The translations under genes and the position numbers were made by a program. Shown piece after piece: positions 1 to 7,889 of a stretch of 64,000 nt of DNA. Positions within the stretch are counted from its first letter, which is position 1. Every line of letters begins with the position of its first letter. Origin of the DNA: Nonomuraea purpurea (GTDB lineage Bacteria > Actinomycetota > Actinomycetes > Streptosporangiales > Streptosporangiaceae); assembly GCF_042650645.1 (NCBI RefSeq), contig NZ_JBHSBI010000006.1, forward strand, positions 124,001 to 188,000. The letters run 5' to 3'. A model generated the notes under the pieces. It made no database searches, was not told the DNA's origin, and saw only the letters and a program-made list of their open reading frames with translations.

Positions 1-615
1 CGAATCGTCCAACTGCGGCCAGGGAACGTGGGCGGCCGAAACCTCTCTGAGGCGGTCGCATTCTGCGTACACGCTGGCCGTCGAAAGGCCGCCGTTCGCC
101 AGCGCGAAGACCCAGTGGAACGTGCCCCCTGTGGGCAGTTCGCTGAGCTGCTCACCTCGCCCTGTGCCGACCGCCGTGCCCCCGAGCAGGGAGAACGGGA
201 CGTCGCTGCCGAGGTCGCCGGCGATCTCCATGAGGTCCTCGAAAGGCAGGCCCAGGCCCCAGAGCTCGTTGCAGGCCACCAGCGCACCGGCGGCGTCGGC
301 GCTGCCGCCCGCCATTCCGCCCGCCACCGGGATGCTCTTCTGGATGATCAGGTCGGCGCCGTAGGTGCGGCCCGCGTGTTTGGCCAGCGCGCGAGCGGCT
401 CGGATCGCCAGGTTGCTGTCGTCGATGGGCACCTGGTCGGACCACTTGCCGTTCACCGCCACGGTGATCGACTCGGACTCCTTCGCCATCACCTCATCGA
501 AGATCGATACTGCATGGAAGACGTTGACCAGGTCGTGGTAGCCATCTTCCCTGAGCGGGCCGACAGAAAGCTGCACGTTGACCTTCGCGGGCACACGTAC
601 GGTCACCGAACTCAT
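1..615 (-). CDS. ispE: IspE, 4-diphosphocytidyl-2-C-methyl-D-erythritol kinase (3' end beyond window)
   Basis: Cytosolic GHMP kinase of the MEP isoprenoid pathway that phosphorylates CDP-methylerythritol. The first 205 codons lie in the window, starting at ATG 615 (MSSVTVRVPAKVNVQLSVG), and the gene runs off the left edge. The N-terminal AKVN substrate motif, HDLVNVFHAVS and the glycine-rich GHMP ATP loop PVAGGMAGGSADAAGAL (about residues 96-112) are visible, followed by DVPFSLLGGTA. About two thirds of the usual 300-310 residues are present. It is the last gene of the conserved rpfB-rsmA-ispE order, although here an NlpC/P60 gene separates it from rsmA. Confidence 0.95.
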   Translation of the reverse strand, partial: MSSVTVRVPAKVNVQLSVGPLREDGYHDLVNVFHAVSIFDEVMAKESESITVAVNGKWSDQVPIDDSNLAIRAARALAKHAGRTYGADLIIQKSIPVAGGMAGGSADAAGALVACNELWGLGLPFEDLMEIAGDLGSDVPFSLLGGTAVGTGRGEQLSELPTGGTFHWVFALANGGLSTASVYAECDRLREVSAAHVPWPQLDDS

Positions 616-868
616 CGATCTTCTGCCACTCTCATCACTTGCCGGGGTCAAGGACACTCGATGTTATCCGGGGCCGCCGCCCTGACATGCGGTTCTTGAA
701 AGATGACCTCCAGGATGGAGGTTCCCTCGACACACAGAGTCAAGTTGATGGTTATTTGCCCTGATCCCGATCGGCAACCAAGAGTGATCCGATCGTGACG
801 TTATCCCAACGCCGCTGGGGCGTTCGCGCGGGGATGCGGGTGGCTGGGCAAGGCGAGACCTTCGCTGG
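616..868. other. Intergenic region with two small hairpins
   Basis: This is the gap between the NlpC/P60 gene and ispE. It contains a perfect 7-bp hairpin with a 3-nt loop at 706-722 (ACCTCCA/TGGAGGT) and a 6-bp hairpin at 808-824 (AACGCC/GGCGTT) just beyond the NlpC/P60 stop. Neither is followed by a U-rich tract, so I call no terminator with confidence. I see no open reading frame of coding character here. Confidence 0.4.
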
Positions 869-1627
869 TCAGCCGGGGCGGACGGCGCCACGGAAGCCGG
901 ACCGGAAATACGCGGAGCGGAGGAAGTCGGTCTTCCTCACTATGTCGCCTGTCTTGGGGGCGTGGATCATGACTCCTCCTCCTAAGAACAGGCCAACGTG
1001 GGTGGGGTCGCCTGCGCCGCCGCCGAAGAAGAGCAGGTCGCCTGTGCGTCGGGCCGCCAAGGGGATTCTGCGGCCCTGGCGGAACTGGGTGCCCGTGTAG
1101 TGGGCCAGGGTTACGCCTGCTTTGGACCAGGCGTAGAGGGTCAGGCCGCTGCAGTCGAAGCCTCTGGTCGTGGCGCCTCTGCCTATCCCCAGGGTGGGGC
1201 CTTTGACGGAGCCGCCGCCCCAGGAGAACGAGACGCCCAGTTGGGTCAGGGCTGCTGCGGCCGCGATCTGGCCCTTGGTGATGATCTTCCCTTTGCTGGT
1301 CCCCCTGGTCCCGTTGCTGCTCCTCCTGGTCTCTTTAGTGGTCGCCCTGGTAGAGAACCCTCCGTGGATAAGCCTCCCGTGGACAAGCCTCCCGGGGGTG
1401 ATCCCCCTGGTGGTGATCCCCCTGGTAGCCAACCCTCCGGTCGCGAAGTCTCTTTGGGTGATGGCTTGGGTTTTGGGGGCGGCCTGCGCGGGAGTGGTGA
1501 AGGCGGCTTGGGTGAGGGTGAGCAGGGTAATGAGCAGGCCTCCCCCGAGGGCTCGCCGTGGTGGGGTGTGCCGCCCGGGTTGTCGTGCGGTGAGACCCCA
1601 ATGTTGCGGGGTGGAGTGGGAGTTCAT
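869..1627 (-). CDS. Secreted NlpC/P60 cell-wall hydrolase
   Basis: Predicted 252-residue exported peptidoglycan endopeptidase. The N-terminus has an Arg-rich stretch and a hydrophobic segment (GGGLLITLLTLTQAAFTTPAQA) typical of a signal peptide. A low-complexity Gly/Thr/Arg linker (about residues 50-105) follows, then an NlpC/P60 domain with the catalytic Cys in RGFDCSGLTLYAWSKAG, the GDLLFFGG strand and the His in DPTHVGLFLGGG. The frame is open far upstream into rsmA, but ATG 1627 (MNSHSTPQHWG) is the first start giving a signal peptide. It lies between rsmA and ispE on the same strand, an unusual place for such a gene. Its C-terminal domain, of NlpC/P60 type, would cleave within stem peptides. 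Confidence 0.88.
   Translation of the reverse strand: MNSHSTPQHWGLTARQPGRHTPPRRALGGGLLITLLTLTQAAFTTPAQAAPKTQAITQRDFATGGLATRGITTRGITPGRLVHGRLIHGGFSTRATTKETRRSSNGTRGTSKGKIITKGQIAAAAALTQLGVSFSWGGGSVKGPTLGIGRGATTRGFDCSGLTLYAWSKAGVTLAHYTGTQFRQGRRIPLAARRTGDLLFFGGGAGDPTHVGLFLGGGVMIHAPKTGDIVRKTDFLRSAYFRSGFRGAVRPG
1362..1426 (-). repeat. 15-bp tandem repeats in the NlpC/P60 linker
   Basis: Within the linker-coding part of the NlpC/P60 gene there are two pairs of 15-bp tandem units. Units at 1362-1376 and 1377-1391 differ by one base, and 1397-1411 and 1412-1426 are identical. They encode five-residue repeats such as GRLVHGRLIHG and ITTRGITPG. This suggests recent slippage expansion of the linker, so its length may vary among strains. 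Confidence 0.8.
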
Positions 1628-1875
1628 GCGGGCAAGGATCGTTCGGCGGGGTGGGGTGGCAGGCGGCCGAACGTGGTTCTGTGGAAAAGAGAGGGGTGGT
1701 GGGTGAGGGCTGTGGAGAACCGCGGTCGGTGGAAGACCACCGCCCGTGCAGAACCACGGTCTGGGGAGAACGGGGGCTGTGGGGGGCTCCGAGGCGGGGT
1801 GGGGTGGTGGCTGGGGGTGGTATTGACCGTGGAGGAGGGGGTGGTGGGCCTGCGGGGTTCGCGGGCCTCTGCTCG
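1628..1875. other. Strongly G-rich (plus strand) spacer upstream of the NlpC/P60 gene
   Basis: The 248-bp spacer between rsmA and the NlpC/P60 start has an extreme strand skew: the plus strand is full of G runs (for example around 1770-1850), so the mRNA leader on the minus strand would be C-rich. Closely spaced G runs (GGGGTGGGGTGG near 1797-1808, GGGGG near 1814) could form a G-quadruplex on the plus strand. I see no conserved riboswitch such as the c-di-AMP (ydaO) type known from other actinobacterial hydrolase genes. Confidence 0.4.
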
Positions 1876-2727
1876 TCAGTTCTTCTTGGGGCGGTGTTCG
1901 GCGATGCGGGCGAAGGCTGTGACGTCCAGTTGTTCGCCTCTTGATGACGGGTCCACGCCGGCCGCTCGTAGTGCCGTCTCCGCCTGGGCTGGGGAGCCGG
2001 CCCAGGAGGCCAGGGCCGCGCGCAGGGTCTTGCGGCGTTGGGCGAAGGCGGCGTCCACGACCTGGAAGACCTCCTCCCGCCGCACCGTGGTGACCGGGGG
2101 TTCGCGGCGGGTCAGGGAGACGAGGCCGGAGTCGACGTTGGGGACGGGCCAGAAGACGGTACGGCCGACAGGGCCGGCTCGGCGGACGTCGGCGTACCAG
2201 GCGGCCTTGACGGAAGGAATCCCGTACACCTTCGAGCCGGGACCGGCGGCGAGGCGGTCGGCGACCTCCGACTGGACCATGACCAGCCCCTTGCGCAGGG
2301 ACGGGAGCGCCTCCAGGAGGTGGAGGACGACCGGGACGGCCACGTTGTAGGGCAGGTTGGCGACCAGCGCCGTGGGGGTGAAGCCCGCGAGGTCGTCGGG
2401 GGTGATCTTCATGGCGTCCGCGTTCACGACCGTGAGCTTGTCGGACAGGTCGCGTTCGGCGACCGTGACGGGGAGTTGGGCGGCGAGCACCGGGTCGATC
2501 TCGACGGCGACCACGTGGGAGGCCGCGGGCAGGAGGGCCAGCGTGAGCGAGCCGAGCCCCGGGCCGACCTCGATGACCACGTCTTCCGGGGACAGGTCGG
2601 CGACGCGGACGATGCGCCGGACGGTGCCCGCGTCGATCACGAAGTTCTGGCCCAATTTTTTTGTCGGACGAAGATCTAGCTTGTCCGCCAAAATACGTAT
2701 TTCTGCAGGGCCCAACAGCCTCATCAT
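1876..2727 (-). CDS. rsmA: RsmA/KsgA, 16S rRNA A1518/A1519 dimethyltransferase
   Basis: Dimethylates two adjacent adenines in helix 45 of 16S rRNA during 30S maturation. The start ATG 2727 (MMRLLGPAEIRILADKL) has GGGAG about 9 nt upstream; an in-frame ATG at 2745 is possible but less well placed. The 283-residue length is normal. Motifs: LRPTKKLGQNFV at the N-terminus, the SAM-binding EVGPGLGSLTLAL, and the catalytic NLPYN. The C-terminal AFAQRRKTLRAAL segment is family-typical. The gene is divergent from the kinase gene at 2816, so their promoters share about 90 bp. Confidence 0.96.
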   Translation of the reverse strand: MMRLLGPAEIRILADKLDLRPTKKLGQNFVIDAGTVRRIVRVADLSPEDVVIEVGPGLGSLTLALLPAASHVVAVEIDPVLAAQLPVTVAERDLSDKLTVVNADAMKITPDDLAGFTPTALVANLPYNVAVPVVLHLLEALPSLRKGLVMVQSEVADRLAAGPGSKVYGIPSVKAAWYADVRRAGPVGRTVFWPVPNVDSGLVSLTRREPPVTTVRREEVFQVVDAAFAQRRKTLRAALASWAGSPAQAETALRAAGVDPSSRGEQLDVTAFARIAEHRPKKN

Positions 2728-2815
2728 CCAACCAGTCTCCCGCATCGAAGAACCTGCGATGGCGGATGGGGAGACCAAAGGAGAGGATGGCGTGGAACAG
2801 GAAGGAACGTCCCTC

Positions 2816-4720
2816 ATGGAGCCAACGGGCGCCGCTCCGCTCCGCCCGACGGATTTGCGGGAGATCGGGCCGTACCGGCTGCTCGGACGGCTCGGCGAAG
2901 GCGGCATGGGGACCGTCTTCCTCGCGCGCGCCCCGACGGGGCGGTTCGTCGCGCTCAAGGTCGTGAAGGTGGAATTCGCCAATCAGGAGGGGTTCGCGGC
3001 CAGGTTCCACGTGGAGGTGGAGAACGCCCGCAGGGTGGCGTCGTTCTGCACGGCCCAGGTGCTGGACAACGGCAACACCGGGGACGGGCGGCCTTACATG
3101 GTCACCGAGTACATCGCGGGCACCCCTTTGTCCGAGCAGATCGCGAAATATGGGGCCTTGGAGCCGGGGCCGTTGCATGGTGTGGCGTTGGGGGTCGCGG
3201 CGGCGTTGGCGGCGATCCATGTGGCCGGGCTGGTGCACAGGGATTTGAAGCCGGCGAACGTGATCCTGTCGCTGTCCGGACCCCGGGTGATCGACTTCGG
3301 GATCGCCCGCGCGCTCGACAGGGAGACCGGATTCACGCTTTCCGGCGAGTTGCTGGGCAGCCCGGGGTGGTGGGCGCCCGAGCAGGTACGCGGTGAGGCC
3401 GTCAGCCCGGCGGCCGACATCTTCGCCTGGGGCTGCTTGGTCGCCTACGCGGGCAGCGGACGGCACCCGTTCGGCCGCGGCGACCCCATCACGCTGGCCA
3501 ATCGCGTACTGAACAACCCGCCCGAGCTGGGAGCGCTGCCCGCGCCGCTGGACGCCCTCGTACGCCGCGCCACCTCCATGGAGGCCGCGGCCCGGCCCAC
3601 GGCGCAGGAGCTGCTGATCGCCCTGGTGGGCGGGAGCGTGCCCGCGCAGACCTCGGCCGCCGATCCGCCGACGCTTGTCGCGACCGAGATGCTGAGCGAG
3701 TGGCGGCCGCCCCAGAACGTGGTGGACGAGCCCGACATCACGGCGACGTTCACGACACCGCCGCCCAGCGACACCACGGCCAACAGGTCACCCAGCCGGC
3801 CGGGGCCCAACCAGTCGAGCGGTGGCGCTGGCCCGTCGGTCCCGTCGGTGCCGTCGCAGCCCGGTCAGGCGTCCGTCGAGGAGTTGGCGCGCAGGGAGGA
3901 GCAGGCGGCCAGGGAGGAGTTCGCGCGGTGGGAGGCTCAGGCCAGGCAGCGGGAGCAGGAGCAGGCTCAGGCCCTGGCTGAGCAGAAGGAGAAGACTCGG
4001 CTGGACGTCCAAGGGACCGCGCAGGCCGGTGCGCCGGTGCCCGGCGGTGGGCAGGAACGGTTACGCGGACAGGAGCGGTTACCGCAGCCTGGTGGCGAGC
4101 AGGAGCGGTCGCAGCCCGGCGCCCTCGCCTCCGAGACCCAGCCCGGCACCATCCGCCAGGAAGTCCTCCCAGGTGAAGAGCCCGAAACCCTCCGCGGGTC
4201 GCGTACCCCGGGCACCCGCTGGCTCATCGCGGGCGCCGCGGCCGTGCTGGCCATCGTCGTGACGGTGGCCGTCCTGATCGTCACCTCGGGCCGTAACACG
4301 CCCACCACCGCCGCAGGCAACCCGTCCCAGGCCGCCGCCACGACCCGCCCGAACGACGTCGGCCGCAGATTCGCGCTGGGCGCGAACTTCGACGACCCCG
4401 TGGCGATCATCGCGGGGGCGCCGGAGTGCGGGCTGAAGGAGTACGAGGGCAAGACGGCCACCCAGGGCCAGCTCTGCGTGATCCGCTGGACGATGCTCAA
4501 CCCGGGCGGCGAACGCAAGCTGCTCATCCAGCCCGTGGTCACCCTGCTCGACGACAGGGGCGGCGAGCACGATCCGGCTCCGGTCATCCTGCCTCCCGCC
4601 ATCCTCCCGGGCGCGCGGGTGGACAGCGCGTTCGTGTTCGACCTGCCCATGTACCGCAAACCCATGAAGATGACGGCGACCATGCTCGAGAACGGCAAGC
4701 AGATCGAGGCCGGGCTGTGA
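2816..4720 (+). CDS. Membrane Ser/Thr protein kinase (PknB-like) with extracellular sensor domain
   Basis: Actinobacterial Hanks-type kinase of about 634 residues. The kinase domain shows the glycine loop GRLGEGGMGTVFLA (residues 24-37), the catalytic Lys in VALKVVK, HRDLKPAN (about 141) and DFGIAR (about 160). It is followed by a Pro-rich stretch, a charged coiled coil rich in Glu, Arg and Gln (about 353-398), one membrane helix (WLIAGAAAVLAIVVTVAVLIV, about 470-490) and an extracytoplasmic domain of about 145 residues with two Cys. ATG 2816 has GGAAGG 8 nt upstream; GTG 2792 with GGAGAGG is an equally plausible start. The stop overlaps the start of the FG-GAP gene, implying a coupled pair. 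Confidence 0.92.
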   Translation: MEPTGAAPLRPTDLREIGPYRLLGRLGEGGMGTVFLARAPTGRFVALKVVKVEFANQEGFAARFHVEVENARRVASFCTAQVLDNGNTGDGRPYMVTEYIAGTPLSEQIAKYGALEPGPLHGVALGVAAALAAIHVAGLVHRDLKPANVILSLSGPRVIDFGIARALDRETGFTLSGELLGSPGWWAPEQVRGEAVSPAADIFAWGCLVAYAGSGRHPFGRGDPITLANRVLNNPPELGALPAPLDALVRRATSMEAAARPTAQELLIALVGGSVPAQTSAADPPTLVATEMLSEWRPPQNVVDEPDITATFTTPPPSDTTANRSPSRPGPNQSSGGAGPSVPSVPSQPGQASVEELARREEQAAREEFARWEAQARQREQEQAQALAEQKEKTRLDVQGTAQAGAPVPGGGQERLRGQERLPQPGGEQERSQPGALASETQPGTIRQEVLPGEEPETLRGSRTPGTRWLIAGAAAVLAIVVTVAVLIVTSGRNTPTTAAGNPSQAAATTRPNDVGRRFALGANFDDPVAIIAGAPECGLKEYEGKTATQGQLCVIRWTMLNPGGERKLLIQPVVTLLDDRGGEHDPAPVILPPAILPGARVDSAFVFDLPMYRKPMKMTATMLENGKQIEAGL

Positions 4721-5907
4721 TGATCCGATCGGCGCTCATCGCGCTCATGCTGGCGACGGGAACCCCGCTCGTGTCCACCGCCACGGCCGCCTGCGCCGGA
4801 GCCGCCGACTTCGACGGCGACGGCCTGGACGACGTGGCCGTGGGCGACCCGTTCGCCGACGGCCAGAAGGGATCGGTGCACGTGGTGTCGGCCGGCAAGG
4901 TCGTCCCCGTCACCGTCCCGGACCTGGCCGCCGGCGACGCTTTCGGCTGGTCCGTACGGCTGGCGAAGGTCAACGCCGACGCCTGCGCCGACCTTGTGAT
5001 CGGCGCCCCGTACACGGACGTGGACAGCATCGAGGACGCCGGGGCCGCGTACGTCGTCTATGGCGGGGGTGTCGCGCCGCCGCAGCGGTTGACGGCGGTC
5101 CGGCCGCAGCGGTTCGCCCACTTCGGGTGGTCGGTGGCGGCCCGCGACGATCTGGTGGCGATCTCCGCGCCGTACGAGGACGAAGCCGATCTCCTGGACG
5201 TGGGCGCCCTCTACGTGCGCAAGGGCGCCGGCCAGCTCAGGAGGATCAGTCAGGAGACCGTGGACGTGCGCGGCAACAGCGAGGTCGGCGACCAGTTCGG
5301 CTGGTCGATGGCGTTCGGGCCGAAGAACACGCTGGTCGTCGGCGTCCCGTACGAGAACGACGACGGCGCGGGACGGCAGATCGAGAGCGGCAAGATCGAC
5401 TCGGGCGCGGTCGTCTTCATCGACGACGTGCTGGCGCCCCGGATCACGTCGGTGAAGCTCGACTCGCCGACCGACGTCTCCGGCGACAAGTACGGCTACG
5501 CGGTCGCCTACTCCGAGGGCTCGGGTTACGCGGTGAGCGCACCCGGTTCCGGCTACGTCCAGCTCATCGGCCCCGACAGGAAGCCGACGAGGACGGTGAC
5601 GCAGGCGGGCGGGCAGGCGTTCGGGTTCTCGCTGGCGGCCTCGGCGGACGGCAGGCTGGCCATCGGCGCACCCTACGGGGGCGGTGTCTGGATCGTCTCG
5701 TGGGAGGACGCGGCCGAGGACCGGCGGCTGGAGAACGGCGACGGGCTGTTCGGGTGGTCGGTGGCGTTCAGCGGCAACAAGCTGTTCGTGGGGCAGCCGG
5801 ACGCGCAGCCGTACGGGAAGGTCGCGGTGGCCGGGCGGAACGCCGGGACGCCGGAGTCGCTCCAGCCCGCCGACGGCGCGGACTTCGGGGTGTCGGTGTC
5901 CGGCTGA
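4720..5907 (+). CDS. Secreted FG-GAP (integrin alpha-like) repeat protein
   Basis: A 395-residue exported beta-propeller. The signal peptide (MIRSALIALMLATGTPLVSTATA) is followed by repeated FG-GAP units containing calcium-binding-like loops such as DFDGDGLDDVAVGDP and DACADLVIGAPY, and repeated FGWSV/FGFSL blocks roughly every 50-60 residues. The ATG at 4720 overlaps the kinase stop by one base (TGATG), so the two are translationally coupled. The secreted propeller could be a ligand or partner of the kinase's extracellular domain; that is inference. The gene converges on rpfB. Confidence 0.85.
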   Translation: MIRSALIALMLATGTPLVSTATAACAGAADFDGDGLDDVAVGDPFADGQKGSVHVVSAGKVVPVTVPDLAAGDAFGWSVRLAKVNADACADLVIGAPYTDVDSIEDAGAAYVVYGGGVAPPQRLTAVRPQRFAHFGWSVAARDDLVAISAPYEDEADLLDVGALYVRKGAGQLRRISQETVDVRGNSEVGDQFGWSMAFGPKNTLVVGVPYENDDGAGRQIESGKIDSGAVVFIDDVLAPRITSVKLDSPTDVSGDKYGYAVAYSEGSGYAVSAPGSGYVQLIGPDRKPTRTVTQAGGQAFGFSLAASADGRLAIGAPYGGGVWIVSWEDAAEDRRLENGDGLFGWSVAFSGNKLFVGQPDAQPYGKVAVAGRNAGTPESLQPADGADFGVSVSG

Positions 5908-5960
5908 GGCCGAAACCCCGCTCAATGCGCCTGGCGAGAGGTGCCTTCGAGGCGTGGTGC

Positions 5961-6875
5961 CTATGTGTCCTGGAACAGGTGGGCGCCGCAGTTCGGCCAC
6001 TGGCCCTGCCACCTGCCGCTCACCCGCTGGTAGAGGAGCTGGGCCCGATAGGTCTGCTCCTCCTCCGGCCAGGAGCTCGGCAGCCCCATGCCGCCCACGA
6101 CCCGCCACATGGGCAGGCTGAACTGGTACATGCCGTAGTAGGGCCCGCTGGGGTTGTACGCCTCCAGGTCGCCGTGCGCCTCGCACTCCGCCAGAGCCTG
6201 CCAGTTGAGGGCCAGGACGTCCGGTTCGATGGGGATGGTGCGCGGTGGGATGACTGTGATGACCGTTCCGTCCTTGGGGAAGCTGCTCAGCGGCGGGGTC
6301 ACCTGGTAGCCGCGGCCGAGCGTGACGCGTTCGCGCCTGAGCACCTCCCGCACCGTCCGCGCGGTGGTGCGCGAGGTCACCCGGTTGGCGCCCGCGACCA
6401 CATACACCTTGCGCCTGGTGTAAAAGGTGATCGACATCCCCGACAGCGGCACCACGTGGCTGGGCGGGGCGGAGAGCTTGCCCGCCGCGGGGGTGAGGGC
6501 GAGTTCGGCCAGGGCGTCGCCCACGTTCGTGGCGGTGACCAGGTGTTCCGTCGTGCGGCCGTCGAGGGTCAGGGTGAAGGGGCGCGCGCGGCGCACCTCG
6601 ATGGTGGTGCCGTCGGCGACCGCCTCCTGCTCCGATGGCCGGACGACGTCGGCGTGGCCGACTGCGACGCCGGCCTCGTCGAGCACCTCGTGCACGGTCC
6701 CCGCGAACCCGCGCACGGCTATCGACTCGCCGTCCACGACCACGACCACATCTTTGACCAGGATCGACACCGCGATGATGCCGCCGAGTGCCACCGTGCC
6801 GACCAGGCACACGACCGGCGTCCACGGGGAGCGCCACGGGATCGGCGGACGCGGCGCACGCCTCTTGCCTCGCAC
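5961..6875 (-). CDS. rpfB: RpfB-like resuscitation-promoting factor (DUF348 + transglycosylase)
   Basis: Cell-wall muralytic factor of 304 residues. A single N-terminal membrane anchor (TPVVCLVGTVALGGIIAVSILV, about 20-41) is followed by three DUF348 units (about 45-200), each resembling the pattern VxVDGxxxxVRxFAGTVxEVLxEAG. The C-terminal lysozyme-like domain has catalytic Glu in WQALAECEAHGDLEAYN and the YYGMYQFSLPMW segment. A clear G5 domain, usual in RpfB, is not evident; only a short PRTIPIEPD linker separates DUF348 from the catalytic domain. The start is GTG 6875 with GGAGG 6 nt upstream. It sits in the conserved tatD-rpfB-rsmA order. Confidence 0.92.
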   Translation of the reverse strand: MRGKRRAPRPPIPWRSPWTPVVCLVGTVALGGIIAVSILVKDVVVVVDGESIAVRGFAGTVHEVLDEAGVAVGHADVVRPSEQEAVADGTTIEVRRARPFTLTLDGRTTEHLVTATNVGDALAELALTPAAGKLSAPPSHVVPLSGMSITFYTRRKVYVVAGANRVTSRTTARTVREVLRRERVTLGRGYQVTPPLSSFPKDGTVITVIPPRTIPIEPDVLALNWQALAECEAHGDLEAYNPSGPYYGMYQFSLPMWRVVGGMGLPSSWPEEEQTYRAQLLYQRVSGRWQGQWPNCGAHLFQDT

Positions 6876-6886
6876 GAACCACCTCC

Positions 6887-6915
6887 GTTAGCGGCCAGAC
6901 GGCCCGAACGCTAAC
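6887..6915 (-). promoter_or_regulatory. Stem-loop just upstream of the rpfB ribosome binding site
   Basis: GTTAGCG (6887-6893) and CGCTAAC (6909-6915) are perfect inverted arms, with an inner GGCC/GGCC stem. Read on the rpfB strand, the hairpin ends immediately before the GGAGG ribosome binding site. It could be the tatD terminator (no U tract) or a translational control element of rpfB. Confidence 0.5.
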
Positions 6916-6957
6916 GGTGGCGGTGGCACGGCAGCCGCCGGGTTCACCAAAAGATGG

Positions 6958-7812
6958 TCACCACTCGCCGAAGACTGTGCTTCCGTTGGCAGTGATCGCC
7001 TCACACAGCTCGTCCTGATGGACGTTTTTGACCTCGGCGAGGCAGCGCAGGATAAGCGGGATGAGGTATGGGGCGTTGGGCTTGCCTCGGTGCGGGACGG
7101 GCGGCAGGTAGGGGGCGTCGGTCTCGACCAGCATGAGCTCTTTGGGGGCGATCTCGGCGGCCTCGCGGAGGTAGGCGGCGTTCTTGTATGTGACAGGACC
7201 GGAGAAAGACATGAAATATCCGGCCTCGACACACTTCTTTGCCATCTCGGCGTCGCCCGAGAAGCTGTGGAACACCACGACGTCCGGCGCCCCCTCGGCG
7301 GCCAGCACCTTCAGCACGTCGTCGTGCGCCTCCCGATCGTGGATGACCAGGGCCTTTCCGGTGCGCTTGGCGATCTCGATGTGGGCGCGGAAACTCGCGT
7401 GCTGGTCGTCCTTGCCGGCCCAGTCGCGGTAGTAGTCGAGCCCGGTCTCCCCCACGGCCCGCACCTCGGGACGGCCCGCCAGCGCCTCGATCTCGGCCAG
7501 CACCTCGGGCGTGGCCTCGTGGGCCTCGTTGGGATGGATGGCCACCCCGGCATACACGCCCTCCTGCGCCGCCGCCGTGTCCGCGTTCCAGCGCGAGGAC
7601 TTCAGGTCGTAGCCGATGGTGACCAACCTGGTCACGCCGACGGCCCGCGCGTCCTCCAGGATGCTCCGTACGCTGGCCGCCGCCGCCTGCGCGGCCTGCG
7701 CCACCGGGTCGCCCGACGACGCCTGCCTGTTGCCGACCATGATGTCGAGGTGACAGTGACTGTCGAACACAGGGGCGGAAAGCGGCTCTGGAGCGGCGGG
7801 AATCTTGGTCAC
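6958..7812 (-). CDS. tatD: TatD family metal-dependent hydrolase
   Basis: Cytosolic TIM-barrel metallo-hydrolase; TatD homologues act as 3'-5' DNases. The 284-residue protein shows the metal-binding FDSHCHLD near the N-terminus, AVGETGLDYYRDW, LVIHDREAHDD, VVFHSFSGDAE and the final ETDAPYLPP. GTG 7812 is chosen because it leaves about 20 residues before the metal site, as usual for the family; the ribosome binding site is poor. It lies between metG (78 bp upstream) and rpfB on the same strand, the standard actinobacterial arrangement. Confidence 0.94.
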   Translation of the reverse strand: MTKIPAAPEPLSAPVFDSHCHLDIMVGNRQASSGDPVAQAAQAAAASVRSILEDARAVGVTRLVTIGYDLKSSRWNADTAAAQEGVYAGVAIHPNEAHEATPEVLAEIEALAGRPEVRAVGETGLDYYRDWAGKDDQHASFRAHIEIAKRTGKALVIHDREAHDDVLKVLAAEGAPDVVVFHSFSGDAEMAKKCVEAGYFMSFSGPVTYKNAAYLREAAEIAPKELMLVETDAPYLPPVPHRGKPNAPYLIPLILRCLAEVKNVHQDELCEAITANGSTVFGEW

Positions 7813-7889
7813 GCCCTCTAAAGTAGCCCCCCACGCCACGGGAGCGTTGCCGCAGGGCCGGCGGCGACGCGCCACCAGCCCTCGCGACC

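Noticed and set aside
1628..1875. A ydaO (c-di-AMP) riboswitch before the NlpC/P60 gene
   Set aside because: Such switches precede many actinobacterial hydrolase genes, but the leader here is a C-rich, low-complexity stretch without the conserved core.
1628..3466. A minus-strand open frame extending the NlpC/P60 protein to 865 residues
   Set aside because: The upstream part is the wrong-frame shadow of rsmA and of the kinase gene; it is Arg/Pro-rich with no domain.
3967..6882. A 971-codon minus-strand frame across the kinase, FG-GAP and rpfB genes
   Set aside because: It lies opposite or out of frame to three clearly real genes and has only Arg/Gly/Pro-rich composition; long open antisense frames are expected at this GC content.
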